The notes under the pieces: model-generated | What the model saw: the letters and a program-made list of their open reading frames with translations, nothing else | What the model was told of the DNA's origin: nothing | Databases searched by the model: none | Shown: positions 7,599 to 14,127 of the stretch, piece by piece | How the letters are laid out: each line of letters starts with the position of its first letter | How positions within the stretch are numbered: the stretch's first letter is position 1 | Source of the DNA: an archaeon | GTDB taxonomy: Archaea; Asgardarchaeota; Hermodarchaeia; Hermodarchaeales; Hermodarchaeaceae | Reading direction: 5' to 3' | NCBI GenBank assembly: GCA_016550425.1 | Contig: JABXGS010000197.1 | Coordinates: 1-19,031, forward strand | DNA: 19,031 nucleotides | Made by a program: the position numbers and the translations under genes

Positions 7599-7898
7599 AT
7601 GAATGAGTTCAATTACTCTCAATATGATATTGCAACATATAGCAAAAAACTCCAATTATCATTAAAAACCCAAAAACGAACTAAAACAATTATCATGGAT
7701 GCACAGCAAACGGGATTAACGACGCGGAAGACGCCAGAGAGTCTTATTGCCGCAGCAATATATATAGCGTGTATCTTAGAAGATGAAAGACGAACGCAGA
7801 GGCAAATTAGTCAAGCTACTGGTGTTTCCCCTCACACGATTCAGATCCGTTATAAGCAGCTTGTGCATGACCTTAAGATTCAGTCAGCTTCCTCATAA
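7599..7898 (+). CDS. Orphan TFB-type cyclin repeat (C-terminal half of transcription factor B only)
   Basis: About 99 residues from ATG 7599; a GTG at 7590 could add three. The sequence is a close match to the second cyclin fold of archaeal TFB: T-R-K-T-P-E-S-L-I-A-A-A-I-Y-I-A, E-RRTQRQISQATGVS, then HTIQIRYKQLVHDL, the helix-turn-helix that reads the BRE in true TFB. The zinc ribbon, B-finger and first cyclin repeat are all absent, and the upstream sequence in any frame does not supply them. True TFB is about 300 residues. It may be a free-standing BRE-binding or TFB-competing regulator, or the surviving end of a decayed tfb gene. The intact motif and well-formed frame favour a functional small protein. 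Confidence 0.8.
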   Translation: MNEFNYSQYDIATYSKKLQLSLKTQKRTKTIIMDAQQTGLTTRKTPESLIAAAIYIACILEDERRTQRQISQATGVSPHTIQIRYKQLVHDLKIQSASS

Positions 7899-7962
7899 GC
7901 AACGAATCGGCTTCTGAACAATCCTGAGTGTCTTCGTTATTTCTTTTATCCATTAGGCGTTT

Positions 7963-7978
7963 CGAAACGAATTTTATA
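7963..7978 (+). promoter_or_regulatory. BRE/TATA promoter for the membrane protein at 8031
   Basis: CGAAACGA followed by ATTTTATA has the form of an archaeal BRE plus TATA box. Transcription should start about 25 bases downstream, near 8000, leaving a leader of about 30 bases that carries the SD. This argues against a TTG at 7992 as the start codon. Confidence 0.55.
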
Positions 7979-8030
7979 GGCTATTGATGATTTGAAATTC
8001 TCATCTTTATTATTTCAAGGAAGTGTAATT

Positions 8031-8444
8031 ATGGAATCGAAAAAGCTTGCCCGTTGGCTTAGTGTGGCATTGATTGCCTGGAGTTTTGCAAGTATTATCA
8101 TTGGTATAGTGCTGCTTCTGGTTCCGATTAGTGTGATCCAGGGGATTGGGCTTCAAGCCTTGTTATGGGGATTCATTGATGTGCTGATAGCAGTGATTGG
8201 AGTGTTACGGAATAAGGAAATGCCTGGAGACAAGGTGGCGCGTTTTCTTCGGATTAATGTCTTCTTAGATATTGGATATATGGTGGTCGGAATACTGTTG
8301 ATGGTCTTCTTGTGGATGGATCCCTTCATCCTTGGGAATGGGCTTGGAATCATTATACAAGGCGCATTCTTGTTTATGTTAGATCTTTTCTTTTATCGTA
8401 GATTTATGACGCTAGATAAAGCCAGTAGCCCATTCCGAGTATGA
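8031..8444 (+). CDS. Four-helix integral membrane protein, unknown function
   Basis: 137 residues. I choose ATG 8031 over the upstream TTG at 7992 because AAGGAAG lies seven bases before it and a TATA box at 7972-7978 places the transcript start near 8000. Four hydrophobic helices are visible (about 9-31, 36-59, 72-95, 100-122), with Lys/Arg in the N-terminus, the central loop (LRNKEMPGDKVARFLR) and the C-terminal end. The GLQALLWGFIDVLIAVIGV stretch, with an Asp inside helix 2, resembles small bacterial and archaeal membrane proteins of unknown function. No catalytic motif is seen. It is probably transcribed alone. Confidence 0.8.
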   Translation: MESKKLARWLSVALIAWSFASIIIGIVLLLVPISVIQGIGLQALLWGFIDVLIAVIGVLRNKEMPGDKVARFLRINVFLDIGYMVVGILLMVFLWMDPFILGNGLGIIIQGAFLFMLDLFFYRRFMTLDKASSPFRV

Positions 8445-8524
8445 GTTGAATATCAGAGTTAATCAGAGGCAGGTGAGGGGAAGTGAAAAAAGCTTACGGA
8501 CTCCTGATCTAAAGAAAATATCTA

Positions 8525-8539
8525 TTTGTGATTCACAAA
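8525..8539. terminator. Palindrome between convergent genes
   Basis: TTTGTGA-T-TCACAAA is a perfect inverted repeat between the stop codons of the membrane protein (plus) and the decarboxylase-family gene (minus). As RNA it gives only a six-pair stem with an ATT loop. It could be a weak bidirectional terminator or a protein site. Confidence 0.35.
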
Positions 8540-8561
8540 CCAATTTACTCGGTTAATCCTA

Positions 8562-9341
8562 TCAATCCAGTTTCCAATCTTGTTTAATGTAATAATAGGG
8601 ACCATAGGTTAATGGGTCAAGTTCATCAAGGACTTCTCCAGGGTGCATCCAGATTTCTATTCCTGTGCCATATCCTGCGAGGAGAATTTTTTTGACAGGT
8701 ATCTCATGAATTGGATCATAGGGAGATTTTCCAAAGGTTAGGCGTCCTGTTCCAATTTCAGGTGTATTCCAGTGGAAGTCGTTTGGGCACCAGATAAGCA
8801 ATGGTGGGTATTGAAATCCCTCAAAGGAAACGTTTGGGAACGCTTTGATGGTAAAAACGTCGGTTGATGGTAGCTCCTCTTTATAGGGGCCTTCTAATTG
8901 GAGTGTAATTGTGATTATCCGTTTTCTCTGTCGGATACAGGTACCGGTCACATAGTTGCCCCGCTCTTCGATGGCGATAAGCTCAGCAAGTTTTTTAGGA
9001 TACCCTTGGGTTTCTCGACCTCCACACATCGGCATATCCACTGTAACGGGCATCGAAATACAATATTTTCCAATCTTTCCTTGATATTGAGCAGAGAGGA
9101 ATACCCCTGCTTCATTATAAGGGGGACTGAAATTCGTTTTACCAAATTCGGCAACATAGACAAATCCGGTGGGTTGCGGTGTGGACTCTAAAGGTGGAGG
9201 CAACACTCGTTTGACGACTTCAGACTCGGTTAGAAAGGTGGCGAACACCATCTTGACGTCACCGATTATTAATCCTTCCTCGAAGTGTTTTCGTCGCTGC
9301 TTAAGTTCTTCAGAAGTCGGCACAAGTCCCATCAGCTTCAC
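8562..9341 (-). CDS. Acetoacetate decarboxylase family protein
   Basis: 259 residues from GTG 9341. The ATG at 9332, six bases after a GAGGTG run, is an equally good or better start (256 residues). In the longer numbering the family hallmarks are G-G-R-E (107-110) and G-Y-P-K116-K117-L-A. In acetoacetate decarboxylase a Lys of this pair forms the Schiff base and the neighbouring Lys lowers its pKa. Family features also include the early PPP-LE turn, EAGVFLSAQYQGKIGKYC and the SMPVTVD strand. Length matches the family (about 245-260). Members include true acetoacetate decarboxylases and many related Schiff-base enzymes, so the substrate cannot be fixed from sequence. It lies 78 bp downstream of the 89-residue conserved gene on the same strand, so they may be co-transcribed. 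Confidence 0.9.
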   Translation of the reverse strand: MKLMGLVPTSEELKQRRKHFEEGLIIGDVKMVFATFLTESEVVKRVLPPPLESTPQPTGFVYVAEFGKTNFSPPYNEAGVFLSAQYQGKIGKYCISMPVTVDMPMCGGRETQGYPKKLAELIAIEERGNYVTGTCIRQRKRIITITLQLEGPYKEELPSTDVFTIKAFPNVSFEGFQYPPLLIWCPNDFHWNTPEIGTGRLTFGKSPYDPIHEIPVKKILLAGYGTGIEIWMHPGEVLDELDPLTYGPYYYIKQDWKLD

Positions 9342-9419
9342 CTCATCCTCATACGCTGATGTCAGGATATAAACGCTGTCACTACAGCTTAAAACTAGAA
9401 CATGGATACTAACCTGCGG

Positions 9420-9689
9420 TTACCAGTCATTTTTGCGAATACGTTTATCATGAAGAATAGCCCAGATGTAGCTTTGTCCACGAACAAGACCATCAAGTTC
9501 TCCTGGCCCTGTTAAGGGAACATGATGATGGGCAGACATGATGTCTTTCCGAATGAGGGGGTACTTTGTACGGTTAGTAATTAGGGCATTCCCTTGAATC
9601 GTATATGTGAATTTCAACCTCTTTTTTGTGTAGAATACTTTCCCTTGGTTCAGGAGAATACGTTCCCACACTTCTGAGAATGGTATCAT
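9420..9689 (-). CDS. Small conserved protein, 89 residues, unknown function
   Basis: Starts at ATG 9689 (MIPFSEVWERILLNQGKVF). The C-terminus has a compact, conserved-looking motif, VPLTGPGELDGLVRGQSYIW followed by AILHDKRI. From memory the overall pattern (short helix, beta hairpin with Thr/Arg, GPGE...LVRG.SY.WAILHD.RI) resembles a small family of hypothetical proteins in bacteria and archaea; I cannot name a function. No Cys, signal sequence or membrane helix. It diverges from the SagB-type gene with 71 bp between them, and it is the first gene of a possible two-gene minus-strand unit with the decarboxylase-family gene. Confidence 0.75.
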   Translation of the reverse strand: MIPFSEVWERILLNQGKVFYTKKRLKFTYTIQGNALITNRTKYPLIRKDIMSAHHHVPLTGPGELDGLVRGQSYIWAILHDKRIRKNDW

Positions 9690-9760
9690 TTATTATCAAA
9701 CTCCACCCTAACATTCTCCAATGCATTTATTATTTATCTTAGCTTCTCCATGATTCGTTT

Positions 9761-10570
9761 ATGAATCTAGTGAATCAGATGATTAAAGATGGACGGCAAT
9801 TCCTCAAGTCGTATAATTGGAACCGAGGACCAGACATTCAAAGTGATCAGCAGAAGGGGATTCCTCCACCTCCGTTTCAAAAACCTTTTCCAGAAGATTC
9901 CCCACTCATCGATTTAATTGCACCCCAGAATTTTTCCATCACTCAAATCCCGTTACTCGACGCAATTAATCGACGAAAAAGTCGTCGGGGGTTTTTAGAT
10001 GAACCTTTATCAATTGACGAACTATCTTTCCTTCTCTGGGTAACCCAGGGTGTTCATAAGGTAGCTATTGATAATCGACATGGAAAAATTAACACTACGA
10101 AACGTACGGTCCCTTCCGGAGGGTCGCGTCATCCATATGAAACTTACCTAGCTGTCTCAAATGTAACAAGCCTTCGTTCCGGCGTTTATCGGTATCTTGC
10201 CCTTGAACACAAGCTCTTATTGCAATTCCCAGCTGAACAAGACCTAGCAATACAGATTAGCAAAATGTGTCATAACCAAAATTTTGTCGCTCGTGCTGCA
10301 GTGGTGTTTATCTGGGCAGTAATTCCGTATCGGATTGAATGGCGATACAGTGTTGCAGCACATAAAGGAACCGCAATTGAAGCAGGACATATCTGCCAGA
10401 ATCTATACTTGGCGTGTGAAGCAATTGGGTCCGGAACATGTGCCATCGCCGCCTACGATCAAGAAGCAGTTGACAGATTTCTCGGGCTAGATGGGGATGA
10501 TGAGTTTGTTGTATACATCTCCCCGGTAGGAAAAATTCCTTCACAAAGTCGTTATACCCTATCGTGTTAA
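9761..10570 (+). CDS. SagB-type FMN-dependent nitroreductase/dehydrogenase
   Basis: 269 residues from ATG 9761. The N-terminal segment (PPPPFQKP, then PLLDAINRRKSRRGFLDEPL, residues 64-83) is the usual opening of the SagB/ThcOx branch of nitroreductases; the Arg-rich part contacts FMN phosphate. PSGGSRHPYE (118-127) and EAGHICQNLYLACEAIGSGT (207-226) are family signatures. The best-known members oxidise azolines to azoles during thiazole/oxazole peptide maturation. No YcaO, SagC or precursor peptide gene is visible nearby, so here it is more likely a general flavin oxidoreductase. Three genes run on the plus strand after it (gaps 72 and 23 bp), but they share no obvious pathway. Confidence 0.88.
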   Translation: MNLVNQMIKDGRQFLKSYNWNRGPDIQSDQQKGIPPPPFQKPFPEDSPLIDLIAPQNFSITQIPLLDAINRRKSRRGFLDEPLSIDELSFLLWVTQGVHKVAIDNRHGKINTTKRTVPSGGSRHPYETYLAVSNVTSLRSGVYRYLALEHKLLLQFPAEQDLAIQISKMCHNQNFVARAAVVFIWAVIPYRIEWRYSVAAHKGTAIEAGHICQNLYLACEAIGSGTCAIAAYDQEAVDRFLGLDGDDEFVVYISPVGKIPSQSRYTLSC

Positions 10571-10642
10571 TCTTAGCCGGAACCGATATACACTAATTAT
10601 AGCAGATTTGAGTAATCATATTCCATGTGGATGTGATTTTCG

Positions 10643-11014
10643 ATGACTCGCGTTATTGATTTTGAACTTCCCGCTGATGATACAGAAAGGATTGCAAAAT
10701 TCTATCAAAACGTATTTGGCTGGAAGATAGAAAAATGGAAAGGCCCTGTGGATCACTGGTTTCTAATTACAGGTGATGATACAATCCCTGGTATAAACGG
10801 ATCCTTTGCCAAACGAGAAGATTTCCCAGAAAGCACCACTGTCAACGTAATTGGTGTCGATGATATTGAAAAATACGTGCAATTAATCAAAACTCATAAG
10901 GGTACCATTATTGGAGACAAAATTACAATTCCTGGCGTGGGATACTATGTATATTTCAAGGATACCGAAGGGAATCTCATGGGCATGATGCAATATGATT
11001 CAACCGCTAAATGA
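10643..11014 (+). CDS. VOC-superfamily (glyoxalase/bleomycin-resistance fold) protein
   Basis: 123 residues, the usual length of a single-domain VOC protein. It shows two beta-alpha-beta-beta-beta units: TRVIDFELPADDTERIAKFY with NVFGWKIEKW, and later INGSFAKRED, TVNVIGVDDIEKYVQLIKTH and a final YYVYFKDTEGNLMGMMQ. The D-x-EGN near the end is a family hallmark and its Glu often binds metal. The first-position metal ligand (His/Gln) is replaced by Glu or absent in ELPADD, so the metal and reaction are unclear. It may be an isomerase, dioxygenase-type or binding protein. It lies 23 bp upstream of the GNAT gene and is likely co-transcribed with it. Confidence 0.88.
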   Translation: MTRVIDFELPADDTERIAKFYQNVFGWKIEKWKGPVDHWFLITGDDTIPGINGSFAKREDFPESTTVNVIGVDDIEKYVQLIKTHKGTIIGDKITIPGVGYYVYFKDTEGNLMGMMQYDSTAK

Positions 11015-11037
11015 TTGTAGACTAACTGGGATGAAGT

Positions 11038-11613
11038 ATGGATCCTTTGTTATTAGAGCTTCCTGAAGAATTGAAGACTAATCGACTCCTTATCCGGAAA
11101 TATCGCAAAGGCGACGGTAAAGCCCTCTATGCTTTACTAGAACGAAATAATAATCGCCAACATCTTTCTCCGAACGTTGAAGAAGTTGCCACCATCAAAA
11201 ATACTAAGGCTGCAGAAATAAAGGTCCGCCAACATGTTGCAGAATGGGTGGCTCGGAAACGTTTTGTACTAGGCGTATGGCTAGAAAAGGCTGCGCTATA
11301 TATTGGAGAGATTTGGATTGAACCCAATCAGTGGGAAGTCCCTTCCTTTGAGATAGGTTGGTTCCTTGATAATGGCTTTCAGGGAAAAGGATTCGCAACC
11401 GAAGCCACAAAACGTTCACTTTCATTCCTTTTCACCAATCTTCGTGCACACAAAGTGATTATAATCACCCGGGATACAAATCAGCGAAGCATTAAACTAG
11501 CTGAACGATTGGGGTTCAAACAGGAGGCTCATTTCCGTGAGGCCCGAATCGAGAAGGGAAAACGGTATGGTCTCATGTATTTTGGACTTTTAAGACCAGA
11601 GTTTTCGAATTAA
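11038..11613 (+). CDS. GNAT N-acetyltransferase, RimJ/RimL-like
   Basis: 191 residues. The start (TNRLLIRKYRKGD) is typical for RimJ/RimL-type GNAT enzymes. The acetyl-CoA pyrophosphate loop is GFQGKGFATEA (113-123), preceded by FEIGWFLD and followed by a long helix. NQRSIKLAERLGFKQEAHFR (148-167) is the standard motif B. Members acetylate N-terminal residues of ribosomal proteins or small amines; the acceptor cannot be predicted here. ATG 11038 has a GGATGA purine run close upstream. It directly follows the VOC gene. Confidence 0.9.
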   Translation: MDPLLLELPEELKTNRLLIRKYRKGDGKALYALLERNNNRQHLSPNVEEVATIKNTKAAEIKVRQHVAEWVARKRFVLGVWLEKAALYIGEIWIEPNQWEVPSFEIGWFLDNGFQGKGFATEATKRSLSFLFTNLRAHKVIIITRDTNQRSIKLAERLGFKQEAHFREARIEKGKRYGLMYFGLLRPEFSN

Positions 11614-11769
11614 ATGGATTTGCATAACCTTTTCTGAATATGTTAGTTCGCAAAAGATGCACTTTTCATATATCTCCTGATGAAATCCTTCATAACCGGT
11701 ATCCAAGATAATAAATTCCACCGTCCACGATTCGAATAGTAATCAATCACTTATGAACGGTAGATAAGC

Positions 11770-12732
11770 GTGCCAATAAATTCAACGTGGACAAGAAAGA
11801 AAGGAAGCACTTTATTTTGTTTTCTCCTCCTAATGCTGCTTACCCCGCCAATCTTTCACCCAGAGCTTAGAAACTCCACAACACAAGCGACATCTGATTT
11901 AACAGAGGCTAGAGTAGCCATCTATAACTGCGACCGATTAGATAATTTTAGTTTCACAGCATGTATTCATCTATTTGAATGGATGAATGCCACAGTCGAA
12001 TTAGTGACAGGGACAGAAATTCAGCAGGGCGTACTAAATGCCTTTGATTTACTGGTGTTGCCCGCTTTTGGACCTAGTTCCTATGAAAGAGAATTAACCC
12101 CGGTGGGCAAGGAACGCATCCGTCAATTCTTGGCAATGGGTGGGTCACTCTTCACTATTTGCCGAGGAACCGAATTTGCTGTAACCTGTTTAGGTATTAT
12201 TGATGCCACCTTACATTATATCGGGTCAATCGGTGTTCAATGCCATGATACTCATAATGGTGAACTCGAATGTACGGAAATGATTGTCAATCATGCTTCT
12301 ACAGGTCCGGATTTATCAGAAGAACCCGACTCCTACATGGTCTTTACCACGGGAGCACAATATTTTGAAATCCATGGTCCTACAGAAGTTATCCCTATCC
12401 TCTCCTATACGGAGACAGGCTTGCCAGGGGTAATTGTCTTCCGATATGGGCAAGGCACCGTAATGCTCTCTAGCCCCCATCCTGAATTTGAGGAAGGAGA
12501 TAATCGGGACGGATTAAGTGCAGCTAATATTGTCCATTGGCCAACATACCAAGATCTTCAGGATCCGGATTCAGAGTGGGACCTCCTTAACAAGGTAGCC
12601 TATTGGCTTATAGACGCTTCTCCAGGAATTCCCGCAAATGTATTCTCGGGGCCCCTAATCTTAATTGGTGGTGCGTTTGCCCTTCTGTTTACCACAATCC
12701 TTATCCTGGAATTTCGAAAACGGCCCAAATAA
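11770..12732 (+). CDS. Exported, membrane-anchored class I glutamine-amidotransferase-like protein, paralog 2
   Basis: 320 residues from GTG 11770; a TAG two codons upstream fixes the start. It has a basic N-terminus and hydrophobic signal (about 13-30), an amidotransferase-like domain (about 46-283) and a C-terminal membrane helix (about 294-314) ending in a basic EFRKRPK tail. Paralogous to the protein at 6315-7241: both have WM, DLL, IRQF, MGGS/NGGS, the STGPDLSEEP block, PHPEFEEG and DPDSEW. The nucleophile elbow is altered: F-T-I-C131-R-G-T instead of G-I-C-G-G, though the Cys, H237 and E239 of the triad remain. Extra Cys residues (54, 65, 140, 158, 168) could form disulfides outside the cell. 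The changed elbow could alter substrate access or reduce activity. The serine hydrolase gene follows after 76 bp with the same predicted topology. Confidence 0.85.
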   Translation: MPINSTWTRKKGSTLFCFLLLMLLTPPIFHPELRNSTTQATSDLTEARVAIYNCDRLDNFSFTACIHLFEWMNATVELVTGTEIQQGVLNAFDLLVLPAFGPSSYERELTPVGKERIRQFLAMGGSLFTICRGTEFAVTCLGIIDATLHYIGSIGVQCHDTHNGELECTEMIVNHASTGPDLSEEPDSYMVFTTGAQYFEIHGPTEVIPILSYTETGLPGVIVFRYGQGTVMLSSPHPEFEEGDNRDGLSAANIVHWPTYQDLQDPDSEWDLLNKVAYWLIDASPGIPANVFSGPLILIGGAFALLFTTILILEFRKRPK

Positions 12733-12808
12733 GGTGATATCAGGCTAGTTCCAACGAATTCAAAAACCTAACAAGAAACTTAGTGAAACACTCTGAGTTG
12801 CTTTCATA

Positions 12809-13975
12809 ATGATTGACCGCCGAAGTTGGTTCATCGGACTGTTTCTCCTGAGCCTTTTCCCTTTCGCTATTAACTCAGAAGCTAGATTCCAGCCAAGCAC
12901 CACAACCCTTCGAGATTATTGGCCCACAACCGGCTGGCGTAGCGTTTTACCTGAAGTCCAAGGAATGAATTCAACCTTACTGCATGAGTTCTGGGATCAT
13001 GTTCACACGACAGATGGAGTGGAAGCCTTTCTATTAATCCGCAATGGATATTTGCTTTTTGAAGAGTATGGTCCAAGCTCCAGTATCAACTACCTTTGGC
13101 GAATCTATTCAGCTACTAAAAGTGTCACTGCGATCGCCACTGGTCTTGCTCTAACTGCAGGGTTCGTTTCTCACGTTAACGATTCCGTGCTCGAATATTT
13201 CCCGGATCGAATCATCCAGAATCCTGATCCCCGAAAATCGAACATGACCCTATGGCACTTATTGACTATGTCGTCTGGATTAGAGCGTAGTGATTTTGGT
13301 TTAGGTACACAGCCTGACTGGGTGCAATATCTTCTGGATTCACCCATGTCTCATGAGCCTGGAGAGGTCTGGAGCTATAATGGAGGCTGTAGTCATCTTC
13401 TCTCTGCTATCATTTCAGAAACCACAGAGTTATCAATGGAGACCCTGGTTCGAAATCGACTATTTATTCCTATGGGGATTTCCGTTTATGACTGGGGAGT
13501 TGATCCTCAAGGCGTAAGTACCGGAATGGCAGGACTAAGTTTGACTCTACGCGACTTGGCAAAACTAGGGTATCTGTATCTGAATAATGGTACATGGGAC
13601 GCATCAGAACTCATACCCCCTGAATGGGTCGCAGAGTGCACGCAACCTTACTTTATCTTTCCATATGGTGAAGGTTACGGCTATCAATGGTGGATTGATC
13701 TTCCTATCAATGGTTATTCCATGCGCGGGGCAGGGGGCATGCGTGTTTTTGTTCTTCCTGACCAAGATCTCGTTTTAGCCTTCGGTGCTGCACCCTACGG
13801 ATCTGAGGTATATTATGCCCTCTTTGATGAGTACATTAATCCGGCCATTATTGGTGATCCCCAGAGCCTTCTCACACCAACGAGCGAACAGCTACTCCTG
13901 GTTATAGTTGGTGGCTTGTCCATCGCTATCTTCATTGCCATCATGGTTGTATATCGGAGTCGAAAAATCCAGTAA
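12809..13975 (+). CDS. Exported, membrane-anchored serine hydrolase of the beta-lactamase (class C/esterase) family
   Basis: 388 residues with a signal sequence (about 7-23) and a single C-terminal membrane helix (about 361-381) followed by YRSRKIQ, so the catalytic domain should face outward. The Ser-x-x-Lys motif is S101-A-T-K104. The second motif is around WSY190NGG, the Y-N type seen in NylB-like and related hydrolases. The third is GAGG (307-310), replacing the K-T-G box. WHLLTMSSGL and the YLYLNNG region are also typical. Family members are esterases, D-aminopeptidases or amide hydrolases rather than true beta-lactamases. It follows the second amidotransferase-like paralog, and together they form a probable extracellular module acting on peptides, amides or cell-surface material; the substrate is unknown. 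Confidence 0.9.
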   Translation: MIDRRSWFIGLFLLSLFPFAINSEARFQPSTTTLRDYWPTTGWRSVLPEVQGMNSTLLHEFWDHVHTTDGVEAFLLIRNGYLLFEEYGPSSSINYLWRIYSATKSVTAIATGLALTAGFVSHVNDSVLEYFPDRIIQNPDPRKSNMTLWHLLTMSSGLERSDFGLGTQPDWVQYLLDSPMSHEPGEVWSYNGGCSHLLSAIISETTELSMETLVRNRLFIPMGISVYDWGVDPQGVSTGMAGLSLTLRDLAKLGYLYLNNGTWDASELIPPEWVAECTQPYFIFPYGEGYGYQWWIDLPINGYSMRGAGGMRVFVLPDQDLVLAFGAAPYGSEVYYALFDEYINPAIIGDPQSLLTPTSEQLLLVIVGGLSIAIFIAIMVVYRSRKIQ

Positions 13976-14018
13976 TACGCTTCAGAGGGTGTTCAGTATC
14001 TCGGAATGATTTCGTGAA

Positions 14019-14119
14019 ACCTTCCGATGTGCAAAAACCTTTTTCTGCCGCCTTCCTAAACCTTGATTGAAGCCAAGTGACAGATTTCAAATAGTTCATC
14101 TCTGTCTTAATCGGAAGGT
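14019..14119. promoter_or_regulatory. 10-bp inverted repeat overlapping the SD of the longin-cyclin gene
   Basis: ACCTTCCGAT (14019-14028) and ATCGGAAGGT (14110-14119) are exact reverse complements 81 bases apart. The second copy contains the GGAAGG that serves as SD for the gene beginning at 14128. If the transcript includes both, the first copy could pair with and hide the ribosome site. If it starts later, for example from the ATTTCAAATA element at 14084-14093, the pair is more likely a protein-binding operator. A related TCGGAA occurs at 14001-14006. Confidence 0.5.
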
Positions 14120-14127
14120 GACTAATT

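Noticed and set aside
7992..8444. TTG 7992 as start of the four-helix membrane protein
   Set aside because: It lies before the transcript start expected from the TATA box at 7972-7978; ATG 8031 has a well-spaced SD.
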